Assembly (NCBI GenBank): GCA_012103575.1
Contig: WLWN01000001.1
Coordinates: 2,484,538-2,548,537 of the forward strand
Reading direction: 5' to 3'
DNA: 64,000 bases
Origin: Kiritimatiellia bacterium
GTDB lineage: Bacteria; Verrucomicrobiota; Kiritimatiellia; WLWN01
The position numbers and the translations under genes are program-made. Position 1 is the stretch's first letter; each line of letters begins with the position of its first letter. The notes below the pieces were generated by a model. It did no database searches, was not told the origin of the DNA, and worked only from the letters and a program-made list of their open reading frames with translations. Shown here one piece after another: positions 47,544 through 56,354 of this stretch.

Positions 47544-48082
47544 ATTTCTAATCCTTCCAGTTCAAGTAATTCTTGTGCCATTTCGTTTTCGTCTTGATCA
47601 TTGATTTCGGACACATTTTGTTCTTCCCATTCCTCAATGACCATCATAGCGAGGGTGTCGCTCCATTCATTGATTTGTTCATCCAGGGTATCGTCCCACA
47701 CGGTATGCGTCGATGGGATGGCCCCTTCAATATTTTGCGCAATCGGGTGAGGCCCATTATTCTTTTGAATGAGCCCAAAAGAGATGAAAAGAAAACTGAG
47801 CAATGCGGCATAAGCCAAAGCCGGTTTCCATAAGGCCATAACCGACTTTTTTTCTGGTGCTTGTTTTTGCGTGGCAACCAAAATATGGTCTATAGTCTCT
47901 TGTTTTACATCTCGTGATAGTGGCATTTTTTGGAGGATTGAAGTAATACGATCCAGTTCATATCGATACGTTTTTGCCGCCGCAGACGTGGCGAGGTGTT
48001 GTGCTAACTTTCGTTGTTTTCGAGAAGACAATTCCCCTGATTGTTCCAACAATATATATTTTTCGTATTTGTTAAGCTTCAT
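47540..48082 (-). CDS. Anti-sigma factor-like membrane protein
   Basis: A 180-residue protein with one membrane helix (PALAYAALLSFLFISFGLI, about residues 87-105). The N-terminal cytoplasmic part (YILLEQSGELSSRKQRKLAQHLATSAAAKTYRYELDRI) looks like a zinc-less anti-sigma domain; the periplasmic part is acidic (DDTLDEQINEWSDTLAMMV...EEWEEQNVSEINDQDENE). It overlaps the sigma gene by 11 bases. Position and topology indicate it binds the ECF sigma factor; direct similarity to a known family is weak. Confidence 0.65.
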   Translation of the reverse strand: MKLNKYEKYILLEQSGELSSRKQRKLAQHLATSAAAKTYRYELDRITSILQKMPLSRDVKQETIDHILVATQKQAPEKKSVMALWKPALAYAALLSFLFISFGLIQKNNGPHPIAQNIEGAIPSTHTVWDDTLDEQINEWSDTLAMMVIEEWEEQNVSEINDQDENEMAQELLELEGLEI

Positions 48083-48644
48083 GGCTAAGCTCCTCGTATT
48101 CGATTTTCAGGGCATCTCTTAGCTTGGCCAATGCGTATTGCATTCTCGCTAAGGTTGTGTTGATGGACGTCTTTTGTATTTTTGCAATTTCTTTGAACGA
48201 TACGTTTTCTGTGCGCATCAGGAATACCTCGCGTTGTTCTAAGGACAAGAGACCTGTTGCTTCCTTGATTTTCTGACCGAGATGTTCAGCATGGACTTCT
48301 TCGTCCGGTCCACGCTCAAGAGAGGGCATGGTTTCTTCAAAGGCTCTTGCTTCTTTAGGATCTTGTAAGCTCATAACTGGCTTCTTTTTACGTGCATGAT
48401 CAATGATCAGATTATGTGCGATTCTAAATAACCAACTCAAAAAGTTTTTTTGTTTATATGAATCCATTTTTTGGGTCGCTCGGAACCATACTTCCTGAAA
48501 AATTTCGTCGGCATCACCATGCCTCTCTGTCATATTAAGAATGAAACCAGAGAGGGGCCGGCGGAAATGTTCTACCAGTTTCCCCAACGCTTCAACGTGG
48601 CCCTTTCTGTATTGCGCCAGCCATTCAATTTCGGGTTTTTCCAT
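48072..48644 (-). CDS. ECF-type RNA polymerase sigma factor
   Basis: A 190-residue ECF sigma. Region 2: LGKLVEHFRRPLSGFILNMTERHGDADEIFQEVWFRATQKMDSYKQKNFLSWLFRIAHNLIIDHARKKK (D-A-D-E-I-F-Q-E and the W-L-F-R-I-A-H-N-L helix). Region 4: LLSLEQREVFLMRTENVSFKEIAKIQKTSINTTLARMQYALAKLR. It should direct transcription of its own operon and of an envelope-stress regulon, controlled by the downstream anti-sigma protein. The 216-base gap upstream (48645-48860) holds its promoter but no other gene. Confidence 0.9.
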   Translation of the reverse strand: MEKPEIEWLAQYRKGHVEALGKLVEHFRRPLSGFILNMTERHGDADEIFQEVWFRATQKMDSYKQKNFLSWLFRIAHNLIIDHARKKKPVMSLQDPKEARAFEETMPSLERGPDEEVHAEHLGQKIKEATGLLSLEQREVFLMRTENVSFKEIAKIQKTSINTTLARMQYALAKLRDALKIEYEELSHEA

Positions 48645-48860
48645 AAGCTATATCTCATCTTTTACATAAAACGATGTACCCATGCCTTTTATTGCATGAA
48701 AGGTAAAGTCTTTTAGTCTTTGTTGTCCGGGCTTCCCCATTCTAATACATCCTTGCATCTACAGGTCATGGATAATGGGGTAGAGTAACAATACAAGTGC
48801 AAAGGTCCGCAGCATAGTTCATTCTTTGGGTATCTGACCCCCCCCAAAGGAGAACATAGA

Positions 48861-49818
48861 ATGCCACGAACCTACGAACATTTAAACCGTTATGAACGAG
48901 AAGTGATAGCCCAGATGCTAAAAGAAAAATATAGCTTATCTCAAATTGGCCGTCACCTGGGCCGATCCCCCTCGACTATTTGGCGCGAATTTCGCCGTAA
49001 TCGAGTCCGTGGCCGCTATTACCCAAGACCCGCAAATGGCCTGGCTCAAAGCCGATTACAGCTAGCTCGAAAGCCTCAAAAAGTGATGGGAGCTAGCAAA
49101 GAACAAGTGGAGACTCTCCTGGCGAAGTATTGGTCTCCAGAACAGATTGAAGGTCGAAGAAAGCTAGTAAGGTGACCCTCCCATCAGCCGAATGACGATC
49201 TACCGCTACTTGTACAGTCCAAGAGGGGCTGGCTACCGAAAATACCTGCATGGCCCCGGAAAGAAAAAACGAGCGACTCGGAAAAGCCATTCACGTATAC
49301 ACAACCAAACGATGATTGACCAACGCCCCGAAGAGGCTGAAAGCCGCAAGGTGGCAGGCCATTTGGAAGGTGACACTATTCAGGGCCAAACGAGAAAAGA
49401 GGCCTGTGTAGTCACTCTAGCAGATCGAGCGACTCGATATCTCATCGCCGATCTTTTACCTCGATGCAATGCCGAATCGGTCAACCGTTCCGTACCTCAG
49501 TTCGCTGATTCAGGGCTCCCCTGTAAAACGGTGACTGTAGATAATGGCATGGAGTTTGCCAGCCATGCTAAACTACAGAAAAAAATAGCAACCCCCGTTT
49601 TCTTTGCTGAAGGGAGAAACCCTTGGCAAAGAGGGACCAACGAAAATATGAACGGTTTGCTTCGCCAGTTTTTCCCGAAGAAAACCGACTTTGCTGCCCA
49701 CAGCTCCGCTCAGTTGAGCTGGGCTGTGGAGTTACTGAATAATAGACCGAGAAAATGCTTAGAATATAGAACGCCCAAAGAAATGATGGACAGCTTCGGT
49801 TTTGCACCTGTAAGTTGA
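48861..49818 (+). pseudogene. IS30-family transposase, one-base frameshift
   Basis: The N-terminal frame (48861-49175) encodes the helix-turn-helix part (LNRYEREVIAQMLKEKYSLSQIGRHLGRSPSTIWREFRRN) and ends ...WSPEQIEGRRKLVR. The second frame (from about 49165) continues GDPPISRMTIYRYLYS and carries HLEGDTIQG (D), VTVDNGMEFASH (D) and WQRGTNENMNGLLRQFFPK (E) to 49818. Deleting one T near 49166 (GTAAGGTGAC) restores the normal LEGDPPISRMTIYRY. It differs from the intact IS30 at 42053. IS ends were not identified with confidence. Confidence 0.85.
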
Positions 49819-49887
49819 GTCTGCACCTCGGAACCTGGCTGAAAAAGCCATTCCATACCCTTGGAACCTTTTAAGGTCCTATGGGTA

Positions 49888-51069
49888 TTACCGCCGTGCT
49901 AGAAACCGAGCGATGCGAACCATGGCCTCTTTAAGATCGTCTAAAGATGTGGCAAATGAGCAACGGATATAGCCTTCACCCGATGCGCCAAATGCTGACC
50001 CAGGAACGACCGCGACTTTTTCTTTTTCTAACAATTTTAAGGCAAACTCTTGTGAGGAGCATTCGAGGTCTTTGATGTTGGGAAACGCATAAAAGGCGCC
50101 TTGAGGTTCAGCGTACGGAAGATTCATTTTTTGGAAAGAAGCACACATAAAATTTCGATGTTTACGATATGCATCTCGCATGGCGGCAATATCTGTCTCT
50201 GCTTTTTGGAGCGCTTCATAGGCCGCTTCTTGGCTAAGTATCGGTGCGCAGAGCATGGTGTATTGATGAATTTTCATCATAGCCTCGATTATCTCTGGGG
50301 GGGCACACGCATAACCAAGGCGAAATCCTGTCATGGCCCAGGCTTTAGAAAATCCGTGTAAAAAGAGGGTTCTTTCTTTCATCCCCGGGAAGGATGCAAT
50401 GCTTACATGTGGCTCCTCATAGCTTAGTTCGGCATAGATTTCGTCTGTAATAACAATGAGGTTGTGTTTGCAAATAAACGCCGCAATGTCAGCAAGATCT
50501 TTTGATGGGAGGGTGGCTCCTGTTGGATTGGTCGGAAAATTCAGAATCAAAATTTTAGATTTCGAGGTTACTTTTTCTTCGAGCTGATCGCGCGTAAGCC
50601 GAAAATGATCCTCCTTCTGAGTCGGTATGGGTACAGGTTTCCCATAGGCTAGTCTTATAACGGGTGCGTATGACACGTAGCAAGGTTCATGGTAAAGAAC
50701 CTCATCTCCAGGATCAACGAGCGCACGGATGGCTAAATCTAGTGCTTCGCTGACACCGACGGTAATGATAATTTCTTCCTTGGGGCTATAGTCAATCTGA
50801 AAGGTTTTTTTTACATACGCTGAACAGGCCTCTCTTAGTTTTAAAAGGCCTAGATTGGGCGTATAACCGGTCGCTCCTTTTTCGAGCGCAAACACAGATG
50901 CTTCACGAATATGCCAAGGTGTATCAAAACCAGGTTCTCCAACACCGAGACTGATGACGTCGTGCATGGAGCTGACGACATCAAAAAAATCACGGATGCC
51001 TGATCGCGGGAGATCGTGAAGATTCTTGGCGATTATTTTACGGGGACACTTTGAGTCGTTCGTATTCAT
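49888..51069 (-). CDS. Class I/II PLP-dependent aminotransferase
   Basis: From ATG 51069 it is a 393-residue fold-type I aminotransferase: SLGVGEPGFDTPWHIREA, TGYTPNLGLLKLREACSAYV, FPTNPTGATLPSKDLADIA, DEIYAELSYE and the PLP lysine in LHGFSKAWAMTGFRLGYACAP. It resembles aspartate/aromatic-type (and PatA-like) enzymes, but the substrate cannot be fixed by eye. It overlaps the upstream Lrp-family gene by about 31 bases, which suggests the regulator responds to an amino acid substrate or product. Confidence 0.9.
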   Translation of the reverse strand: MNTNDSKCPRKIIAKNLHDLPRSGIRDFFDVVSSMHDVISLGVGEPGFDTPWHIREASVFALEKGATGYTPNLGLLKLREACSAYVKKTFQIDYSPKEEIIITVGVSEALDLAIRALVDPGDEVLYHEPCYVSYAPVIRLAYGKPVPIPTQKEDHFRLTRDQLEEKVTSKSKILILNFPTNPTGATLPSKDLADIAAFICKHNLIVITDEIYAELSYEEPHVSIASFPGMKERTLFLHGFSKAWAMTGFRLGYACAPPEIIEAMMKIHQYTMLCAPILSQEAAYEALQKAETDIAAMRDAYRKHRNFMCASFQKMNLPYAEPQGAFYAFPNIKDLECSSQEFALKLLEKEKVAVVPGSAFGASGEGYIRCSFATSLDDLKEAMVRIARFLARR

Positions 51070-51517
51070 CGTGTGATTCCATAAGAATTCCATGATTTTT
51101 GTAGGGTTTTAACATGAAATGAGTGGCTGTGGATATAACACCGTTGATGGTTGCAAGTTTTTCGCTAACAAAAGAGGCTACGTTTTTAAGGTCTTTATCG
51201 GTTACAAAAAGTAAGAGATCAAAAGCCCCGGACATAAGATAAACGGATTGTACCTCGGAGAATTTACTGATTCGTTTGGCAATGTGATCAAACCCCCCTT
51301 CTCGTTGAGGGGTTATTTTGACCTCAATCACAGCGGTTACATAATGGGTGTCGAGTTGATCCTCGTTGATAACCGCTTGATATCCCCGGATGACCCCGTT
51401 TTTTTCATATTCAGCTATTTTTGCTTTAATTTCTTCTTCTGTTTGATTAAGCATCTTGGCTAAATTTTCTGGGGTTTCCAGGGCATTCGTTTTTAAAATG
51501 TTCAAAAGTTCATCCAT
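51038..51517 (-). CDS. Lrp/AsnC-family transcriptional regulator
   Basis: A 159-residue regulator. The N-terminal winged helix is ILKTNALETPENLAKMLNQTEEEIKAKIAEYEKNGVIRGYQAVIN; the C-terminal RAM domain is YVTAVIEVKITPQREGGFDHIAKRISKFSEVQSVYLMSGAFDLLLFVTDKDLKNVASFV. Such proteins bind small amino acids and form octamers. The gene precedes the aminotransferase with overlap, so it probably controls it. The N-terminus is shorter and more divergent than typical Lrp. Confidence 0.9.
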   Translation of the reverse strand: MDELLNILKTNALETPENLAKMLNQTEEEIKAKIAEYEKNGVIRGYQAVINEDQLDTHYVTAVIEVKITPQREGGFDHIAKRISKFSEVQSVYLMSGAFDLLLFVTDKDLKNVASFVSEKLATINGVISTATHFMLKPYKNHGILMESHDEYERLKVSP

Positions 51518-51650
51518 AATTTTTCTTCCTTAATAACCGTTATAATCCGAGACAATGAGCCGTAGATATAAAACGATTGCGCCATCGCGTCCAGACGATT
51601 TTTGTTTTTGAACATTGAACTTTGCGCCTTTCCTGATAAATCCTGAACCA

Positions 51651-52394
51651 ATGACCTTGAACCGTTTAGACCAAATACGAATCGTCCTGGTGAAGCCTCT
51701 TTATGGTGGCAATGTAGGGGCCGCATGTCGCGCCATGAAAAACATGGGGTTTAAGAGCCTGTATATCGTCAATCCTAATGAAAACTTGGATATGAGTGAA
51801 GCCCGAAAAATGGCGTATAAGGCGGTCGATATTTTACAAAATCGAAAGGAAGTGAAAACACTCGAAGAGGCCGTATCAACATGTGGTGTTGTTGCCGGAA
51901 CAACAGCACGCGCGGGTTTATATCGAAGCCACGCAAAAACATCCAGAGAATGGGCTCCGGAACTCTTAACGGCGGCCCATTTGGCAGCGGGAGCCTTAGT
52001 GTTTGGCCCTGAAGATCGTGGACTCGTAAATGAGGAATTGGCACTGTGTACAAAAATTATCCAAATTCCATCTACGGACGCATATGCCTCCCTCAACCTC
52101 GCCCAAGCGGTTCTCGTCTGTTGTTATGACCTTTATGTGGCCATGGGATGTTTTGAGAGCCAGGAAGAAAAATCACCGGAAGCATCATCGGCTTTGCGCG
52201 AGCAAATGTTTGAGATTTGGAGAACATCTTTATTGGACATTGGGTTTATGAAAGAAGATAAAGCCAACCATATGATGATGGGATTACGCCGCATTTTTTC
52301 TCGAGGCTCGTTGACAGAAGTAGATGTGAAAATTTTAATGGGGACTGCGCGTCAGGCTCAGTGGTGCGCCACTGAACTAAAAAAAAAGGGATAA
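51651..52394 (+). CDS. trmJ: TrmJ/TrmH-family tRNA or rRNA 2-prime-O methyltransferase
   Basis: A SpoU-family methyltransferase of about 247 residues from ATG 51651: IRIVLVKPLYGGNVGAACRAMKNMGFKSLYIVNP (motif 1), LVFGPEDRGLVNEEL (motif 2) and IPSTDAYASLNLAQAVLVCCYDLYVA (motif 3), forming the trefoil-knot SAM site. The C-terminal helical extension (REQMFEIWRTSLLDIGFMKED...) is typical of TrmJ, which modifies position 32 of several tRNAs. The TTG at 51615 is a weaker start. The substrate is inferred from family. Confidence 0.85.
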   Translation: MTLNRLDQIRIVLVKPLYGGNVGAACRAMKNMGFKSLYIVNPNENLDMSEARKMAYKAVDILQNRKEVKTLEEAVSTCGVVAGTTARAGLYRSHAKTSREWAPELLTAAHLAAGALVFGPEDRGLVNEELALCTKIIQIPSTDAYASLNLAQAVLVCCYDLYVAMGCFESQEEKSPEASSALREQMFEIWRTSLLDIGFMKEDKANHMMMGLRRIFSRGSLTEVDVKILMGTARQAQWCATELKKKG

Positions 52395-52471
52395 CCCGCC
52401 ATTCTGATTTTTTAACAAATTAGAATTGCGGGTTGACTCCGTAGCTAGACCTCTGTTACACACGAGGCATT

Positions 52472-52606
52472 ATGGGACAACAATTAAGAATTAGAGTAAA
52501 GCGCAAAGCGCGCAAACGGCGCCAAAAGCGACAAAAGCGACAAAAGCGACAAAAGCGACAAAAACAACAGACCAGCAAAGCTGAATCAAACAAAGTTTCT
52601 ACCTGA
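52472..52606 (+). CDS. Very small, highly basic protein with RQK repeats
   Basis: A 44-codon ORF with a good GAGG site 5 bases before its ATG: it begins GQQLRIRVKRKARKRRQKRQ and ends ...QQTSKAESNKVST. The centre is a 9-base tandem repeat (CAAAAGCGA, about 5 copies) encoding Q-K-R. Over a third of its residues are Lys or Arg, as in small nucleic-acid or ribosome-binding proteins; similar MGQQLR...-starting mini-proteins are, from memory, seen in PVC bacteria. Function unknown. Confidence 0.6.
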   Translation: MGQQLRIRVKRKARKRRQKRQKRQKRQKRQKQQTSKAESNKVST

Positions 52607-52688
52607 TTTTATTCTGTTTTCGTGTGTTCATCGTGTTGTGCAAGAAAGATAGCACGCACGATTGATCTTAACAAAAGAGATACCTGCC

Positions 52689-53045
52689 ATGATTCTTGTA
52701 GTGGATGACGATAAAGTGATGACCGTCCTCTCGAAAAGATTTTTGGGGGAGGCGGGGTATGAAGTGCGTGTTTCTCACAACGGAGAGGAAGCATATAAAG
52801 AGCTTCAAGATCCCAAGTGTAAGAGTATGTTGCTGGACATTCAAATGCCTGGAATTAATGGGGCTGAATTATTAATGCTGATGACGACAGAGGATATCGA
52901 TGTTCCTGTCATTGTGATGACATCTTTTGCTGATTTTGATGCAGAGGAAATGAAACAATTCCCCCATGTAAAAACCTTTTTTCACAAACCCTTGTATCCT
53001 GAAGAGGTTCTAGCCGCTGTTCAAAAATATGCGAAAAAGGCTTAA
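52689..53045 (+). CDS. Single-domain response regulator
   Basis: A 118-residue receiver domain from ATG 52689: acidic cluster DDDK (residues 6-9), phosphoacceptor Asp50 in LLDIQMPG, Thr78 in VIVMTSF and Lys100 in FFHKPLYPEE. There is no output domain, as in CheY or SpoOF-type proteins. No histidine kinase lies next to it, so its partner is unknown. All phosphorylation residues are intact. The next gene starts 35 bases downstream. Confidence 0.92.
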   Translation: MILVVDDDKVMTVLSKRFLGEAGYEVRVSHNGEEAYKELQDPKCKSMLLDIQMPGINGAELLMLMTTEDIDVPVIVMTSFADFDAEEMKQFPHVKTFFHKPLYPEEVLAAVQKYAKKA

Positions 53046-53080
53046 CAATAAACCGTTTTTCAAATAGGACGTTACCGTAT

Positions 53081-53506
53081 ATGAGCAACAAAGGAGTCTT
53101 TGTATTTTCTGCTTTCTTAATGCTTGCAGGCATCCCTTTTGGATGCAGGGATGCGGGGTCCATCTCTTCTCACTCTTCTAACAACAAACGTATTAAATCC
53201 GTCACAACAAAAACGTTTGCCCAAGAAGTTGAAGAGGCAACGATGTTAGTTGCTGTAGATTTTTGGGCGGCATGGTGTGGTTCTTGCAAGATGATTGCTC
53301 CGACTTTAGACGCGCTGGCTCAAGAATATGAAGGCCGCGTTAAATTTGTCAAAGTCGATGTAGATAACAATCAGGACTTAGCCACACGCTTTAACATTCG
53401 AGCCCTTCCAACATTGTACCTCTTTAAAAAGGGAAAATCTCTAGATTTATATGAAGGGGTGGGAAGAAAAAAAGAGTATCAGGATTGGATCAATAAACAT
53501 CTCTAG
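53081..53506 (+). CDS. Thioredoxin-like lipoprotein
   Basis: A 141-residue protein with a lipoprotein-type signal (FVFSAFLMLAGIPFGC, lipobox cysteine at about residue 22), a Ser-rich linker, and a thioredoxin fold: VAVDFWAAWCGSCKMIAPTLDALAQEYEGRVKFVKVDVDNNQDLATRFNIRALPTLYLF. The active site is WCGSC rather than WCGPC and the cis-proline (ALPTL) is present. It is probably membrane-anchored in the periplasm and acts in disulfide reduction or cytochrome maturation. Confidence 0.88.
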   Translation: MSNKGVFVFSAFLMLAGIPFGCRDAGSISSHSSNNKRIKSVTTKTFAQEVEEATMLVAVDFWAAWCGSCKMIAPTLDALAQEYEGRVKFVKVDVDNNQDLATRFNIRALPTLYLFKKGKSLDLYEGVGRKKEYQDWINKHL

Positions 53507-53524
53507 AACGAAAAGCTGTTTACT

Positions 53525-53794
53525 GTGAATGCCATTACCGTGCAAAAACTCGATGAACAAGCATTGAACGATCAACAGGTCTTTTCATGGCCTATGTGGA
53601 CCAAAGAAGTTTCGCGATTTAATTGGCACTATGGCGAGGTGGAAACATGTTGTTTTCTCGAGGGCCATGTGATCGTTGAAACCGATCAAGAGCATGTAAC
53701 GATGGGCAAAGGCGATTTTGTAACCTTTTCAAAAGATCTTTCTTGTGTTTGGGACATAAAAGAAGCGGTAAAAAAATATTATTGCTTTAGCTAA
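53525..53794 (+). CDS. Cupin domain protein (DUF861-type)
   Basis: An 89-residue small cupin beginning at GTG 53525: WPMWTKEVSRFNWHYGEVETCCFLEGHVIVETDQEHVTMGKGDFVTFSKDLSCVWDI matches the Cupin_3/DUF861 pattern (E-T-C-x-x-L-E-G-x-V and G-D-x-V-x-F). The metal-binding histidines are incomplete, as in many members. It lies 15 bases before ruvA; a functional link is not evident. Confidence 0.83.
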   Translation: MNAITVQKLDEQALNDQQVFSWPMWTKEVSRFNWHYGEVETCCFLEGHVIVETDQEHVTMGKGDFVTFSKDLSCVWDIKEAVKKYYCFS

Positions 53795-53809
53795 TCTCTT
53801 TCCATTGTT

Positions 53810-54409
53810 ATGATCACCTTTCTTGAAGGCATACTCGTTGATAAGAAACCAACTCAAATTATTATCAACGTAAACGGTGTGGGTTATCAGGTGCTCATTC
53901 CTCTAAGTAGTTATGATCAGTTGCCCGCTCCCAACGGGTCGCTTCGAATTTTAACCTATCATCATGTCCGGGAAGATGCACAGATGTTGTTTGGTTTTTC
54001 CTCTGAAGACCAACGCAGTATGTTTCAAATCATGTTAAATATTAGTGGGATTGGTCCCAAACTAGCTTTGGGTATTCTAAGCGGCATATCTGTACGCGAC
54101 CTTAAAACGGCAGTTATAGACGGAGACATTAAACGACTTAACGCGATTTCAGGTGTTGGCAAAAAAACGGCTGAACGAATGGTTATTGAACTTCGGGATA
54201 AATTTTCTTCTGGAGAGGCGCTAGAAGCCGTTGCCGGTATTGATGATAACATCACTCCGGATATACGTATACGAGATTCGATCATGGCGTTAACTTCATT
54301 GGGATACAAACAAGTTGATGCCCAAAAAATGGTACAGAAAATATCGGTGAAGATCCCGAAAGCGGGGACCGTAGAAGACATCGTACGCTTAGCATTAACA
54401 GCGTCGTGA
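53810..54409 (+). CDS. ruvA: Holliday junction branch migration protein RuvA
   Basis: A 199-residue protein with the OB domain ([39 protein letters not shown]), [16 protein letters not shown], two helix-hairpin-helix motifs ([16 protein letters not shown] and [19 protein letters not shown]) and the C-terminal RuvB-binding domain ([16 protein letters not shown]). It targets RuvB to Holliday junctions. ruvB follows immediately; ruvC is not adjacent. Confidence 0.95.
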   Translation: MITFLEGILVDKKPTQIIINVNGVGYQVLIPLSSYDQLPAPNGSLRILTYHHVREDAQMLFGFSSEDQRSMFQIMLNISGIGPKLALGILSGISVRDLKTAVIDGDIKRLNAISGVGKKTAERMVIELRDKFSSGEALEAVAGIDDNITPDIRIRDSIMALTSLGYKQVDAQKMVQKISVKIPKAGTVEDIVRLALTAS

Positions 54410-54429
54410 CCGTTGGAGTACGGACGTGT

Positions 54430-55446
54430 ATGACAGAACGATTTGTTACAACTACATTAAATCAAGAAACCACCGAATTTGATATCAGCCTGCGCCCCAC
54501 TGGGTTTGATGATTTTATTGGTCAAACCAAAGTTAAAGACCGGCTCACGCTCTTTGTAGAAGCGGCTCGGGGCCGTAATGATGTCTTGGATCACGTTCTT
54601 CTTTCCGGTCCGCCAGGTCTTGGAAAAACGACGTTAGCTTATATTTTGGGCAATGCGATGGGGGCCAACGTCAAATCGACCTCGGGGCCCGTCATTGATA
54701 AGCCCGGAGATTTAGCCGGTCTTCTCACGAATTTAGAACGAGGCGACATTCTTTTTGTCGACGAAATACACCGACTTCCCAAATCCGTGGAGGAATATTT
54801 ATATTCGGCCATGGAAGACTTTGTGATCGATATCGTTATTGATCAAGGACCTAACGCGCGATCCGTTCGGCTTAATATTCAACATTTTACCCTGGTGGGG
54901 GCTACAACGCGGAGCGGGTTACTTTCTTCACCTTTACGCTCCCGATTTGGTCTTACAACACGTATGGATTACTATGAAATACATGACCTAAAAGAGATCA
55001 TTCAGCGGTCTGCGCGGATTTTGAATGTTGATATTGATGAAAGCGGGGCCCTTGAAATTGGGAAACGATCAAGAGGAACGCCACGTATTGCAAACAATCT
55101 TCTTCGGCGCGTTCGTGATTATGCGCAAGTCAAGGCGGACAACAAAATTATTCGAGACATCGCAGATCAAGCGTTAACCATGTTAGACATTGACGAACAA
55201 GGGTTAGACGAAATGGACAAACGAATTTTAGGAACCATTCTCGAAAAATTTTCAGGCGGCCCAGTGGGACTTAGTTCATTAGCCGTTTCCGTTGGAGAAG
55301 AGGCTGGAACCATTGAAGAAGTCTACGAACCTTACCTGATTCAAGAAGGATACCTAAAACGGACCCCCCAAGGCAGAGTGGCTTCGGATGCCTGTTACAA
55401 AAAATTTGGTCTACAACCAAAAGGGCAACAAGGCCGGTTACTTTGA
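54430..55446 (+). CDS. ruvB: Holliday junction branch migration ATPase RuvB
   Basis: An AAA+ motor of 338 residues from ATG 54430. It shows [19 protein letters not shown], Walker [12 protein letters not shown], Walker [11 protein letters not shown], sensor 1 [21 protein letters not shown] and the winged helix at the end ([37 protein letters not shown]). A GTG at 54406 overlaps the ruvA stop (GTGA), but the ATG with GGAG upstream matches the family start (MTERFV...SLRP). It drives branch migration with RuvA. Confidence 0.95.
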   Translation: MTERFVTTTLNQETTEFDISLRPTGFDDFIGQTKVKDRLTLFVEAARGRNDVLDHVLLSGPPGLGKTTLAYILGNAMGANVKSTSGPVIDKPGDLAGLLTNLERGDILFVDEIHRLPKSVEEYLYSAMEDFVIDIVIDQGPNARSVRLNIQHFTLVGATTRSGLLSSPLRSRFGLTTRMDYYEIHDLKEIIQRSARILNVDIDESGALEIGKRSRGTPRIANNLLRRVRDYAQVKADNKIIRDIADQALTMLDIDEQGLDEMDKRILGTILEKFSGGPVGLSSLAVSVGEEAGTIEEVYEPYLIQEGYLKRTPQGRVASDACYKKFGLQPKGQQGRLL

Positions 55447-55571
55447 GGCCGGCTCTCTGAAATTTGAAAAAAATGTTATACCACGGGTTGACTTTGTTCC
55501 CAAAATTCCTTACCTTCTCATCTCTTTATATAGGCAAAAAGCAATCTTTTGTTTTGGGAATGAGGTACATG

Positions 55572-55967
55572 ATGAATTCTTATGCAGTTATTCAAACAGG
55601 TGGTAAACAATACCGCGTAGAAAAAGGGAACGTATTAACCATAGAACGGTTAGACATTGAAGCCGGCCAGGAAATTCGACTGGACCGCATTCTTGCCATA
55701 TCAGATGGTAAGGACTTAATGCTAGGGACCCCTCAAGTAAAAAACGCGAAAATTTTAGCCAAAGTAATAGAACATCTTCGTGGATCTAAAGTAGTCTCTT
55801 TTAAGAAAAAGCGACGTAAAGGGTACAAACGAAAAGTTGGACACCGACAAGAACTTACAAAAATCGAAATTCAAGACCTGGCAATTTCTACTGAAGTTGC
55901 AGATCCAGAATCCCAAGCTCCAACAGAACAAAGGGTAGTCGAGGATTCAACCGAAGTACAGAGCTAG
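55572..55967 (+). CDS. rplU: 50S ribosomal protein L21
   Basis: From ATG 55572 (GAGG 5-6 bases upstream): [34 protein letters not shown], then [52 protein letters not shown], the L21 signature. An acidic C-terminal extension of about 28 residues ([17 protein letters not shown]...) is additional to the E. coli protein. It binds 23S rRNA. rpmA follows 14 bases on, the normal order. Confidence 0.95.
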   Translation: MNSYAVIQTGGKQYRVEKGNVLTIERLDIEAGQEIRLDRILAISDGKDLMLGTPQVKNAKILAKVIEHLRGSKVVSFKKKRRKGYKRKVGHRQELTKIEIQDLAISTEVADPESQAPTEQRVVEDSTEVQS

Positions 55968-55981
55968 GAAAGGATAACAGT

Positions 55982-56236
55982 ATGGCACATAAAAAAGGCC
56001 AAGGAACCTCTAAAAACGGACGCGATAGTAACAGTCAACGACGGGGTGTAAAAAAATACGGAGGCCAAACCGTTCGTGCAGGTAATATATTGGTTCGTCA
56101 GCTGGGCACACGTTTTACCCCTGGTGTGAATGTAGGTATGGGTCGAGATTACACATTGTTTGCACTAAAAGATGGTGTGGTTGAATTTGACCGACGCGGC
56201 AAGCGGATTAATATCCGTCAAGAAGCTGTTGCGTAA
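55982..56236 (+). CDS. rpmA: 50S ribosomal protein L27
   Basis: An 84-residue L27: [61 protein letters not shown]. The N-terminal tail that reaches the peptidyl transferase centre is present without the cleavable extension seen in Firmicutes. An AGGAAAGGATAA site precedes the ATG. It is co-transcribed with rplU. Confidence 0.96.
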   Translation: MAHKKGQGTSKNGRDSNSQRRGVKKYGGQTVRAGNILVRQLGTRFTPGVNVGMGRDYTLFALKDGVVEFDRRGKRINIRQEAVA

Positions 56237-56354
56237 CAAAAAGGCCTTCATCTTATTGATACCCTTTATTCTTTCGGGCCAAAATTACCCTTTACATCCG
56301 TATGCTTATGAGTAATCATAACCATTGTGGTGAACGATTAGGAGAGTAGCTTTT

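Noticed and set aside
52515-52562. Short tandem repeat as a CRISPR array
   Set aside because: The unit is 9 bases without spacers and lies in a coding frame with a ribosome site.
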